A stretch of DNA of 40,991 nt from CAYZFD01 sp964477735. Lineage in GTDB: Bacteria > Bacteroidota > Bacteroidia > Flavobacteriales > Flavobacteriaceae. This document shows positions 25,095-32,606 of the stretch, piece after piece; the first letter of the stretch is position 1, and every line of letters begins with the position of its first letter. The notes beneath the pieces are model-generated. The model saw only the letters and a list, made by a program, of their open reading frames with translations. It was not told the origin of the DNA and did no database searches. The stretch is taken from positions 1 through 40,991 of the forward strand of contig CAYZFD010000011.1 in assembly GCA_964477735.1 (NCBI GenBank), given 5' to 3'. Made by a program: the position numbers and the translations under genes.

Positions 25095-25845
25095 TTTATT
25101 GTTTGTTTCTGTTTTGACCCAGGCGCAGCAATATGCTTTTAAAAAAGTAACCGGCCAAATCGTGCATGATTCTGTCGATGTTTCTGGAATTCATGTGGTG
25201 AACATTAGTAGTGGTTCGGTGACCATTTCTAATGAGCGTGGCGTGTTTGAGGTCGGTGCTCAGTTAGGCGACACCCTATTTTTTTCGGCTGTTCAAATCA
25301 ACAAAAAGTGGTTGGTGCTTGATTCAATTGCCATGGCGAAACCCATGTTGGTTGTGGCAGTAGAAGCGTTTGTCAATAAACTCGATGAAGTGGTTGTTAA
25401 ACCACATGATCTCAGTGGAAGTTTATCTAAGGATGTGTCTCAAGCGCCCCCGCCGTCAATAAATTTTGATGATGTGGGAATTCCTGGATTTAAAGGAAAA
25501 AGAAAAGAAATAATTGCCCCAATGGTTCAGTCAGTTGGATTGTTCACCTCTGTAGATGTCGAAGCGGTTTATAAGCATCTGTCAGGTTATTACAATCGAT
25601 TAAGGAAAAAACGCGCAAATGATAAACAAGCTGAAATCGTAGATGATCTAATTTTGTTTTATGGCGTTTCTTTTTTTGAAAAAAAATGGAGAATTGATTC
25701 TGAAACACTTTATGAATTTGTTGTGGGATGGGTGGAAAATACAAATGTTGCATTACACTTTAAAAATGCCGATCATGGGTTGGTGATTGAGTCTCTTGAA
25801 CGTTACCTTAGAAAATTTAATAACCCTTCAGTTGAAGAACTTTAG
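25039..25845 (+). CDS. Exported protein with carboxypeptidase-regulatory-like domain, second of a tandem pair
   Basis: The architecture matches the preceding gene: signal peptide (TISLLFVSVLTQAQQ), a CarboxypepD_reg-like domain (VTGQIVHDSVDVSGIHVVNI, VTISNERGVFEVGAQLGD, a closing VNKLDEVVVKPHDL) and a C-terminal helical half (DVEAVYKHLSGYYNRLRKKR; DDLILFYGVSFFEKKWRI). The overall identity between the two appears low apart from layout. ATG 25039 overlaps the previous gene by 56 bases; GTG 25060 would give a more usual signal peptide length, so the start is open. The 3' end overlaps the convergent PPK2 gene by 29 bases. The function is not recognised. Confidence 0.78.
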   Translation: MTFLLNKVNAIKKIGWTISLLFVSVLTQAQQYAFKKVTGQIVHDSVDVSGIHVVNISSGSVTISNERGVFEVGAQLGDTLFFSAVQINKKWLVLDSIAMAKPMLVVAVEAFVNKLDEVVVKPHDLSGSLSKDVSQAPPPSINFDDVGIPGFKGKRKEIIAPMVQSVGLFTSVDVEAVYKHLSGYYNRLRKKRANDKQAEIVDDLILFYGVSFFEKKWRIDSETLYEFVVGWVENTNVALHFKNADHGLVIESLERYLRKFNNPSVEEL

Positions 25846-26533
25846 TGAGAGTTTGCATGACAACATAATCTTTAATCCAGTTTTTACTACAGGGCACATT
25901 AACCCAAGGGGCAGCTGCACTGCAATGTGCAATACAATCTTCATAATATTGCATAAATAGACTCCAATGTTTTCGCATCTCCCAATCTGTAGAATTGTGT
26001 TTGTGTCTTTTAAGGGGGTTGTCAATTCGTTCTTGTAGGTTAATTTTCTGTTGCGTTTTAGAGATGTTTAGAAAGTATTTTACAATTATTGTTTTCTGAT
26101 CAACAAGCAGTTGTTCAAAAGCATTGATGTGCTGAAAGCGCCTTTTGGCTTCATCATCATCGATCAACCCCAACACACGAGTGACCAAAACATCTTCGTA
26201 GTGAGAGCGATTGAAAACCATAAGCGTTCCTTTTGCGGGTGTTTTGTGGTGTATTCGCCACAAAAAATCATGGGCCAACTCCTCCCTAGTAGGCACCTTA
26301 AAAGAGGTGGATTTCACGATTGCAGGAGAGGCATAGCGGAAACATCGACGTTGAATACCGTCTTTTCCACTGGCATCCATGCCTTGCAGAACCACCAATA
26401 CGGCATGATTTTGAGTGGCGTGTAAATGCTCGAGTTGCAGGGTAAGTTTTTTGGCAAGTCGCTTGTTTTCTTGCTGTGTTTCTTCTTTATGAAGCTCGGG
26501 CATGTGGGTGGGTAGATCTTGGATTCGGGTCAT
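25817..26533 (-). CDS. ppk2: Polyphosphate kinase 2 family nucleotide phosphotransferase
   Basis: PPK2 enzymes move phosphate between polyphosphate and nucleotides. The 238-residue protein has Walker A GMDASGKDG near residue 56, RRCFRYASP and the Walker B region VFNRSHYEDVLVTRV, followed by EQLLVDQKTIIVKYFLNIS and an Arg-rich lid, QERIDNPLKRHK. The Asn in FNRSHYEDV is the form I associate with class III PPK2, enzymes that can phosphorylate both AMP and ADP; class I proteins usually have FDRSWYNR. The class assignment is an inference. ATG 26533 starts just before the family's TRIQDLPT region; an upstream in-frame ATG at 26566 adds hydrophobic residues. Confidence 0.9.
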   Translation of the reverse strand: MTRIQDLPTHMPELHKEETQQENKRLAKKLTLQLEHLHATQNHAVLVVLQGMDASGKDGIQRRCFRYASPAIVKSTSFKVPTREELAHDFLWRIHHKTPAKGTLMVFNRSHYEDVLVTRVLGLIDDDEAKRRFQHINAFEQLLVDQKTIIVKYFLNISKTQQKINLQERIDNPLKRHKHNSTDWEMRKHWSLFMQYYEDCIAHCSAAAPWVNVPCSKNWIKDYVVMQTLTKVLQLKGY

Positions 26534-26623
26534 AAAAAACGATTTAGAGTAGTATAAATATAGCATTTAATCTTTATTGGCACTTCATTTGCTATATGAA
26601 TGTGAATGTTTATTTTCGTTAAA

Positions 26624-27124
26624 ATGAAAAACAGTTACTTTCTTTTTCTGAGTTTGATCTTTTTTGTCGTTTCAGGATTCTGTTCACACAAATACTATGT
26701 TTCTACAACACAAATTGATTATGTAGAAGAAAAAACGGAACTGCAAATCACCATTCGTTTGTTTACTGACGACTTAGAAGATTTGTTGCAAACACGGTAT
26801 GATGCTCAAATCCGATTAAATCCCGACAACAAACCTCAAGTCATTGAACAATATTTAGGTCGCTATCTCAAGTCGAAACTTAACATAAAAGTCGATGGGA
26901 AATCTCTACCGATACAATTTTTAGGAATAGTTCATCAAGATGACCAAACCATTTGTTATGCCCAAATCACAGATTTGAACCCCTTTTCTAAGCTCTACGT
27001 TCAAAACCAACTTTTTTTTGACCTTTTCGAGAGCCAACAAAACTTTGTCCACTTTAAAAACAAGGATGTTAGAAAAAGTTTTTTGTTTGTCAAAGACAAC
27101 GACAATGCTGCGTTTAATTTGTAA
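26624..27124 (+). CDS. DUF6702-type exported protein
   Basis: The 166-residue product has a signal peptide (YFLFLSLIFFVVSGFCS) and begins its mature part with HKYYVSTTQIDY, the start I associate with the DUF6702 family found in Bacteroidetes. It is beta-rich (TELQITIRLFTDDLEDLL; SKLNIKVDGKSLPIQFLGI; LNPFSKLYVQNQLFFDLF). No catalytic motif is apparent and the function is unknown. I chose ATG 26624, since the upstream ATG at 26606 only extends the signal. It is followed after 68 bases by an M1 metallopeptidase gene on the same strand. Confidence 0.8.
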   Translation: MKNSYFLFLSLIFFVVSGFCSHKYYVSTTQIDYVEEKTELQITIRLFTDDLEDLLQTRYDAQIRLNPDNKPQVIEQYLGRYLKSKLNIKVDGKSLPIQFLGIVHQDDQTICYAQITDLNPFSKLYVQNQLFFDLFESQQNFVHFKNKDVRKSFLFVKDNDNAAFNL

Positions 27125-27192
27125 CAAATGATTGATTATAACGTCTTAATTTTTGTATTTTTACAATCCAATCCTATTTAAAATTTTAATTC

Positions 27193-29502
27193 ATGAAACG
27201 TATTAGCCAATTTTTGCTAGCCTTTTCTTTAGTGATTTCAACTGCTCTAACAGCCCAAGAAGCCGACAATGCAGAGCCACGAAAAGGAGGGCACATCAAC
27301 CAAAACAAATTTCGCCAATTATATCAAGAGTTTTCAACGCCAAACGGATACCGTTCTGCCTCAGGAAAACCAGGACCGCAATACTACCAGCAGCGCGCCG
27401 ACTATAAGATGGACATTGAACTTGACGATGAAAACAAAAAATTATATGGTTACGAAACCATTACCTACACCAACAATTCACCCGACGACCTTGAATACCT
27501 TTGGGTTCAACTCGATCAAAACGTGCGAAAAAAAGATTCACCTTCTTTGGAACGCAACGGTTCGGGAGTAACAGGAGCCGACTATGCTTCTAGCTTTGCC
27601 AACAAATATTTGGCGGAACCTTTCGATGGAGGATTTAATATTGAGTCAGTCACTGACGACAAGGGAAAACCGCTTTCCTACACCATAAACCAGACGATGA
27701 TGCGCGTCAACATTTCTGAGCCCTTAAAAAGTCAGACTTCAATTTCTTTTTCGATCAAATGGTGGTATAACATTAACGATCATGTCAACGGACGCGGACG
27801 CTCAGGATATGAATACTTCCCTGCAGACGACAACCGTGCCTATGTTATTGCCCAGTTTTTTCCAAGAATGTGTGTTTATAACGATGTAGAGGGCTGGCAA
27901 AACTATCAGTTTTGGGGCAACGGAGAATTCGCACTACCTTTCGGTGACTATGAAGTAAATATTACGGTTCCAGCCGATCATATATTGGATGCCACTGGTG
28001 AACTTCAAAACCGAAAAGAAGTCTATTCTAAGGAAATGATGAAGCGCTATAATCAAGCCAAAAAATCATATGACACTCCAGTCTTAATTGTAACCCAAGA
28101 AGAAGCCGAAGCAGCAGAAAAGCAGAGGTCAACGGCTAAGAAAACATGGAAATTTGTAGCTAGAAATGTTAGAGATTACGGCTTTGCTACTTCTCGAAAA
28201 TTCATTTGGGACATGATGGCCGTAAAGATCGGAAATCGTGATGTTATGGCAGTTTCTTTATATCCAAAAGAAGGCAATCCACTCTGGGAAGAATGGTCCA
28301 CAAAAGCAGTGGCCAGTACCCTAAAATCATATTCAAAATTCACTTTTGATTACCCTTACCACAAAGCCATTTCAGTACATGCCAAAAACCAAGGAATGGA
28401 ATATCCTATGATCTGTTGGAATTATGGACGCCCTAACGAAGACGGCACCTATTCTGATCGCACTAAATTTGGTATGATGAGCGTGATTATTCATGAAGTG
28501 GGCCATAATTTCTTCCCCATGATTGTGAATTCCGATGAACGCCAGTGGGGTTGGATGGATGAAGGTCTCGATACCTTTATGCAATATTTAGCCGAACAAG
28601 AATTTGGTCAGGCCTATCCAAGTGCCATCCCCGGTTTAGATAAATATCCTTCGAGACGAGGAGAGCCAAGCAAAATTGTTCCCTATATGGCAGGTGAGCA
28701 AGATTTTATATCCCCCATCATGTCCAACCCCGAAAATGTTTTTCAACTTGGACCAAATGCCTATGCAAAACCTGCTACGGCGCTCAACATCTTGAGAGAA
28801 ACCGTGATGGGTAAAGCGCTTTTTGATCATGCCTTTAAAACCTATGCACAACGTTGGATGTTTAAGCACCCAACTCCTGAAGATTTCTTTAGAACTATGG
28901 AGGATGCCTCTGCTGTGGATTTAGATTGGTTTTGGAGAGGCTGGTTCTACTCGACAGATTATGTTGATATTGGTGTCAAGGGCGTTAAAAAATATTACGT
29001 ATCCTCTAAACCCAATAAAGAAGTTCGAGACATCATGGAGCAAAGAGGACTTACCGAAGCCGACCTGCCCCCCTTGGTATATATGGTGGCCGAGGACAGT
29101 GAAGATTATGATGATCTGCTAAAGCAAGGCACTCCAACAGAAAATTCCAAAAACTTACAGGAGTTTGTTATGGATAATTTTTCAGCTGAAGAGCGTGCTC
29201 AACTCAAATCTCCAAAATACTTCTATGAAATCACTTTCGACAAGCCAGGAGGTTTAGTGATGCCACTCATTGTGGAATATAGCTATGCCGATGGCACCAA
29301 AGAAAAGGTAACCTATCCAGTTCAGGTTTGGAGAAAAAACGATGCTGAAGTAAGCAAAGTTTTGGCTACTAACAAAGAATTAATAGGTGTTAAGGTCGAT
29401 CCAGATCAAGAAACTGCCGATATTGACACTTCCAATAACCAATGGCCACAGCAAGAAGCAGAAACTGATTTTGATAAATTTAAAGCCAATATTCAAGGTT
29501 GA
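27193..29502 (+). CDS. M1-family zinc metallopeptidase, exported
   Basis: This 769-residue aminopeptidase-like enzyme has a signal peptide (FLLAFSLVISTALTAQ), an N-terminal beta domain with YGYETITYTNNSP and YLWVQLDQNV, and a thermolysin-like catalytic domain. The zinc site is complete: HEVGH at residues 434-438 and the third ligand E457 in GWMDEGLDTF (HExxH-18-E). The substrate-binding motif is GMEYPM at residues 401-406, the Bacteroidetes variant of GAMEN. A late segment (FWRGWFYSTDYVDI) is typical of M1 members. The C-terminus (residues 690-769) is acidic. It acts in the periplasm or outside the cell; peptide specificity is not visible. A terminator follows at 29521-29550. Confidence 0.92.
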   Translation: MKRISQFLLAFSLVISTALTAQEADNAEPRKGGHINQNKFRQLYQEFSTPNGYRSASGKPGPQYYQQRADYKMDIELDDENKKLYGYETITYTNNSPDDLEYLWVQLDQNVRKKDSPSLERNGSGVTGADYASSFANKYLAEPFDGGFNIESVTDDKGKPLSYTINQTMMRVNISEPLKSQTSISFSIKWWYNINDHVNGRGRSGYEYFPADDNRAYVIAQFFPRMCVYNDVEGWQNYQFWGNGEFALPFGDYEVNITVPADHILDATGELQNRKEVYSKEMMKRYNQAKKSYDTPVLIVTQEEAEAAEKQRSTAKKTWKFVARNVRDYGFATSRKFIWDMMAVKIGNRDVMAVSLYPKEGNPLWEEWSTKAVASTLKSYSKFTFDYPYHKAISVHAKNQGMEYPMICWNYGRPNEDGTYSDRTKFGMMSVIIHEVGHNFFPMIVNSDERQWGWMDEGLDTFMQYLAEQEFGQAYPSAIPGLDKYPSRRGEPSKIVPYMAGEQDFISPIMSNPENVFQLGPNAYAKPATALNILRETVMGKALFDHAFKTYAQRWMFKHPTPEDFFRTMEDASAVDLDWFWRGWFYSTDYVDIGVKGVKKYYVSSKPNKEVRDIMEQRGLTEADLPPLVYMVAEDSEDYDDLLKQGTPTENSKNLQEFVMDNFSAEERAQLKSPKYFYEITFDKPGGLVMPLIVEYSYADGTKEKVTYPVQVWRKNDAEVSKVLATNKELIGVKVDPDQETADIDTSNNQWPQQEAETDFDKFKANIQG

Positions 29503-29520
29503 TTATTTTATAAAAACCAA

Positions 29521-29550
29521 AAAGGCCAATCCACAGGGTTGGCTTTTTTT
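29521..29550 (+). terminator. Rho-independent terminator after the M1 peptidase gene
   Basis: The sequence GGCCAATCC, loop ACA, GGGTTGGC forms a stem of about nine base pairs (with G-U wobbles), followed by a run of T to 29550. It sits 18 bases after the M1 stop and just before the tatA -7 box. The complement also has a T-run potential on the other side (preceding A-run), so it may act both ways. Confidence 0.75.
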
Positions 29551-29551
29551 G

Positions 29552-29559
29552 TATCTTTG
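29552..29559 (+). promoter_or_regulatory. -7 promoter box for tatA
   Basis: The plus strand reads TATCTTTG, an exact consensus match, directly after the terminator T-run and 20 bases before the tatA ATG. Confidence 0.45.
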
Positions 29560-29579
29560 AATCTCTAACTTACACATTC

Positions 29580-29840
29580 ATGTGGTTTATTAGTGGCGCC
29601 GAAATCATCTTTATTTTTTTTATCATCTTGTTGGTCTTTGGAGCCGACAAAATTCCTGATATCGCCCGTGGTTTGGGTAAAGGAATCCAGCAAGTGAAAT
29701 CTGCTACCAACGAAATCAAACACGAGATTCAACGAACTGCCGAGAAAAAAGGAGTGGACACCGAAGTGATTGAAAAACAGTTGAAAGAAGTAAAAGATGA
29801 AATTGAGGATTTAACAGGATCCATCAAACGCAAACTTTAA
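29580..29840 (+). CDS. tatA: Sec-independent protein translocase subunit TatA
   Basis: TatA forms the pore ring of the twin-arginine system, which exports folded proteins. The 86-residue protein has the standard layout: a short N-terminal membrane helix (EIIFIFFIILLVFG, residues 8-21), a hinge with the FGADKIPDIARGLGKG signature, an amphipathic helix and a charged tail rich in Lys and Glu. Single-gene location without tatC is normal in Bacteroidetes. It has its own -7 box and lies after a terminator. Its stop overlaps the stop of the convergent O-methyltransferase by four bases. Confidence 0.93.
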   Translation: MWFISGAEIIFIFFIILLVFGADKIPDIARGLGKGIQQVKSATNEIKHEIQRTAEKKGVDTEVIEKQLKEVKDEIEDLTGSIKRKL

Positions 29841-30478
29841 ATTTTTCTACAAACCATTAGCCCATCCCTTATAGGAAGTAGCACATTTTCCAAGCTTTCC
29901 TCTTGTTGGATAAGCTGGTTGAAACGCTTAATCGCTGCCGTTTCTAAATCCTTTTCGGCTGTGGGTTTTAATACTTTATAATCCCAAAGAACATTGTCGA
30001 TAATGAGCAAGCCACCTGCTCTAATTTTATTAATAACAAGGGCTAAATAGGCTTCATATTGTACTTTGTCAGCATCAAGAAAAACCAAGTCATAAGGGCC
30101 CGAAATTTTGGGTAGGATTTCTATGGCATCTCCTAAATGCTGTTTTATCTGATGGCCATAGGGTGATTGATTAAAAAATTCACGTTGAAAGTCATAGAGT
30201 TCTTCATTGATGTCTATCGTGTGCAAGACACCATTTTTGGTCATGCCCTCTGCCAAACACAAGGCTGAGTAACCTGTAAAGGTACCTACTTCAACAATTA
30301 TTTTGGGTTGTGCCAACTTAGATAGCATCGCCAACACCCTACCCTGCAGCGCCCCACTCAACATTCTGGGTTGTAAAAACTTGAGGTGGGTCTGTCTCGA
30401 AAGCAATTGTAGCAAATCAGGCTCTTTTTCAGAGTGATTTAATACATAAGATTCTAAAATATTATATTTTTGTTCCAT
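29837..30478 (-). CDS. Class I O-methyltransferase, catechol-O-methyltransferase-like
   Basis: The 213-residue protein resembles the O-methyltransferase family 3 (caffeoyl-CoA/catechol type): IIVEVGTFTGYSALCLAEGM (SAM loop), HTIDINEEL, IKQHLGDAIEILPKI, DLVFLDADKVQYEAYLAL (metal-binding Asp) and LLIIDNVLWDYKV (DN ligands). The substrate is unknown. ATG 30478 was chosen; an in-frame ATG at 30502 also exists but lies deep in the upstream gene. It overlaps the flavin reductase gene by 17 bases, so the two are probably one unit. Confidence 0.87.
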   Translation of the reverse strand: MEQKYNILESYVLNHSEKEPDLLQLLSRQTHLKFLQPRMLSGALQGRVLAMLSKLAQPKIIVEVGTFTGYSALCLAEGMTKNGVLHTIDINEELYDFQREFFNQSPYGHQIKQHLGDAIEILPKISGPYDLVFLDADKVQYEAYLALVINKIRAGGLLIIDNVLWDYKVLKPTAEKDLETAAIKRFNQLIQQEESLENVLLPIRDGLMVCRKI

Positions 30479-31094
30479 TCGAAGTGGGTCTAGCATATTC
30501 AAAACGCGAAATCAACTGAGGTAGTGTATAGCCATCGAGGCCATTTATGGCAACAGTATTCGCCTGATCGAGTTGAATCCAGCCATCTTCTTTGATGAGA
30601 TCCTCCCGAACCCTAAGTTCAACAATTTCTAAAACCAACAATAAGGTGTCATTTTCCTTGATATGATATTGGTTTAAAAACCGACAGCCCAATTGCACCG
30701 CGCATCCCTTCACATAGGGTGCTGGCAACTGCTCTGAAAACTCTGGTTCAAGGTTTGTTTGATCAAATTCTGAAACATTTGATGCATATTTTGCAGAGGT
30801 GTGGTGTGCATCTTCAATGATATCTTTGTGGATGTGGTTGATGGTCACCCAGCCAGTTTCTATCAAGTTTTTAAAAGTGTCTCTTGGCACCGTTGTGGGT
30901 CTTAAGATGCAACCTACTAGGGCCGGATTGCTACCCAAGTGTGTTACCGAACTAAAAACGGTTAAATTTAGTTTCCCATCTGTAGAAACCGTCCCCATCA
31001 AGTTTGCCGATTTATAACCCGTGCAACTGTTGATCAGATTTAAGCGGTAAATTTTAGAAAGCTCATTGAGGTCTTTTTCTAAAAAAACTTTCAT
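30462..31094 (-). CDS. Flavin reductase-like domain protein
   Basis: The 210-residue protein fits the flavin reductase-like/FMN-binding split-barrel family: LINSCTGYKSANLMGTVST, LTVFSSVTHLGSNPALVGCI, TVPRDTFKNLIETGWVTINH and a C-terminal half ending in an AINGLDGYTLPQLISRFEYA segment. Family members bind FMN and often donate reduced flavin or serve as NAD(P)H-dependent oxidoreductases; the partner here is not known. ATG 31094 was chosen because it follows a -7/-33 pair closely; the upstream ATG at 31133 overlaps the promoter. It is the first gene of a two-gene unit with the O-methyltransferase. Confidence 0.85.
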   Translation of the reverse strand: MKVFLEKDLNELSKIYRLNLINSCTGYKSANLMGTVSTDGKLNLTVFSSVTHLGSNPALVGCILRPTTVPRDTFKNLIETGWVTINHIHKDIIEDAHHTSAKYASNVSEFDQTNLEPEFSEQLPAPYVKGCAVQLGCRFLNQYHIKENDTLLLVLEIVELRVREDLIKEDGWIQLDQANTVAINGLDGYTLPQLISRFEYARPTSNGTKI

Positions 31095-31104
31095 AACTTT
31101 TTTA

Positions 31105-31134
31105 CAAACATACATAAAGCTTTTCGTCTTCAAA
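31105..31134 (-). promoter_or_regulatory. Full -7/-33 promoter for the flavin reductase unit
   Basis: The -7 box (31105-31112) reads TATGTTTG on the minus strand and a TTTG -33 element lies at 31131-31134, spaced 18 bases apart, within the Bacteroidetes range. This is the only box in the window where I see both elements. Transcription would begin right before ATG 31094, excluding the 31133 start. Confidence 0.6.
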
Positions 31135-31150
31135 AGTCAAAAGAAAAATG

Positions 31151-31158
31151 TATTTTTG
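31151..31158 (+). promoter_or_regulatory. -7 promoter box for tRNA-Val
   Basis: The plus strand reads TATTTTTG, an exact consensus match, 13 bases before the mature tRNA 5' end. It is divergent from the flavin reductase promoter, with the two -7 boxes 38 bases apart. Confidence 0.45.
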
Positions 31159-31171
31159 TGAACCATTTTTT

Positions 31172-31246
31172 GGGTGATTAGCTCAGTTGGTTTAGAGCAC
31201 TACCTTGACAGGGTAGGGGTCACTGGTTCGAATCCAGTATCACCCA
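31172..31246 (+). tRNA. tRNA-Val (anticodon GAC)
   Basis: The full cloverleaf can be folded: a seven-base acceptor stem GGGTGAT with ATCACCC, a D arm GCTC...GAGC, an anticodon stem CTACC/GGTAG around loop TTGACAG (anticodon GAC, reading GUC/GUU codons for valine), and a T arm ACTGG TTCGAAT CCAGT. The discriminator base is A and the CCA end is not encoded, as is common in Bacteroidetes. A run of eight T follows at 31248-31255 and may help end transcription. The loop is GAC, not GTC, which separates it from tRNA-Asp. Confidence 0.97.
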
Positions 31247-31278
31247 CTTTTTTTTAGAATTCTCCTCCCTCTACCTTA

Positions 31279-32559
31279 TTATAGGTGATCCAATAAAGTT
31301 TCCATTTGCATGCTTCGAGATCCTTTAACAAGAATTTGAGTACCGACCTTCTCCTGACTTTTTAACCATTCAAAGACTTGAGGCTTTTGTGCAAAAGTAA
31401 TGTGATTTTTATTGGGTGTTGTGCAAGCGTTAAAATGTTGGCCAATCCACACAAAATATTCAATGTCTAGCGTGTCGGCCCAGTTCATCAGGTCTTGGTG
31501 TTCTTGTTTTGCATGAGCACCCAATTCCATCATGTCACCAAGAAAAACCCATTTACTATCATTTCTTTTTGCAAAAGATTGAAGAGAAGCCCTCATGCTT
31601 GACGGATTGGCGTTGTAGGCATCAAGGACAATGGTGGTTTGACCTTTTAAAATCACCTCACTGCGGTTATTGGATGGGCAATAACTTTCAATCCCTTTTT
31701 TAATTTGATTTATTCCTATGTTTAAATAGGCACCCAACCCGATGGCTGCAGCTATATTAGTGAAGTTATAAGTACCTACAAGTTGTGTTTGAATTTCGGT
31801 GTCTTTAAACTTTACTTTGAGAAACGGACTGGTTTCTAAAAGCTCTACGACAGCATGGGCAGGATGGTTTTCAGAAAAGGTAAAAATGTTTTTGGTCTTC
31901 ACTTTCTTTAATTGAACCTTGTCATCGGCATTAAGGAGAATGGGGAGTTTTTCTTTTTCTAAATAATCGTAGAGTTCACTTTTGGCTTTGATTACGCCTT
32001 CCAAACTTCCAAAACCTTCTAAATGGGCTTTGCCAAAATTGGTAATATAGCCCAAATTGGGCTGAATCATTTTTGTTAGAAAAGCAATTTCTCCAGGGTG
32101 ATTCGCACCCATTTCTACTATTCCAAATTCTGTTTCTTTTGTAAGGTTTAGCAGTGTCAGTGGAACGCCTATGTGGTTGTTTAGATTTCCTTTCGTGGCT
32201 AGGGTTTTATATTGTTGGGCGACCACAGCATGCATGAGTTCTTTGGTGGTTGTTTTTCCATTACTCCCTGTTAGGGCTAGGATGGGGGTGTTGAGTATTT
32301 TTCTATGATGAGTAGCCAGCTCTTGTAGGGTTTCGAGGGTATTTGAAACCAAAATATATCGGTTATCATGACACACAGTTTGATCACTCACTAGGGCATA
32401 GCGTGCTCCATTTTCAAGAGCCTTTTCGGCAAATAGATTGCCGTCAAAACGATCACCTTTAAGCGCAACAAAAAATGAATTTTCGGGGCAGTTCCTTGTG
32501 TCGGTAGAGATGCCGCCTGCGCATTCTAAAAAAGCCTTATAAACCGAACCTATACTCAT
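31279..32559 (-). CDS. murF: UDP-N-acetylmuramoyl-tripeptide:D-alanyl-D-alanine ligase MurF
   Basis: MurF adds D-Ala-D-Ala to the UDP-MurNAc tripeptide, the last cytoplasmic step of peptidoglycan precursor synthesis, using ATP. The 426-residue protein has the N-terminal substrate domain with GISTDTRNCPENSFFVALKG and DRFDGNLFAEKAL, the ATP-binding LALTGSNGKTTTKEL, NNHIGVPLTLL, EMGANHPGEIAFL, TNFGKAHLEGF and the C-terminal DAYNANPSSMRASL and LGDMMELG. ATG 32559 was chosen because the upstream in-frame ATG (32586) lies inside the terminator of gldJ. The gene follows gldJ on the same strand with a terminator between them, so its promoter or readthrough is unresolved. Confidence 0.95.
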   Translation of the reverse strand: MSIGSVYKAFLECAGGISTDTRNCPENSFFVALKGDRFDGNLFAEKALENGARYALVSDQTVCHDNRYILVSNTLETLQELATHHRKILNTPILALTGSNGKTTTKELMHAVVAQQYKTLATKGNLNNHIGVPLTLLNLTKETEFGIVEMGANHPGEIAFLTKMIQPNLGYITNFGKAHLEGFGSLEGVIKAKSELYDYLEKEKLPILLNADDKVQLKKVKTKNIFTFSENHPAHAVVELLETSPFLKVKFKDTEIQTQLVGTYNFTNIAAAIGLGAYLNIGINQIKKGIESYCPSNNRSEVILKGQTTIVLDAYNANPSSMRASLQSFAKRNDSKWVFLGDMMELGAHAKQEHQDLMNWADTLDIEYFVWIGQHFNACTTPNKNHITFAQKPQVFEWLKSQEKVGTQILVKGSRSMQMETLLDHL

Positions 32560-32567
32560 TTTATTCC

Positions 32568-32600
32568 AAAAAAAAAAGCCGACCATTTGAGGTCAGCTTT
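32568..32600 (-). terminator. Rho-independent terminator after gldJ
   Basis: Read on the minus strand, AAAGCTGACC, loop TCAAAT, GGTCGGCTTT form a stem of about ten pairs with one G-U wobble, followed by a run of seven or more T. It lies directly after the gldJ stop at 32607 and ends nine bases before the murF ATG. Confidence 0.75.
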
Positions 32601-32606
32601 ATATTC

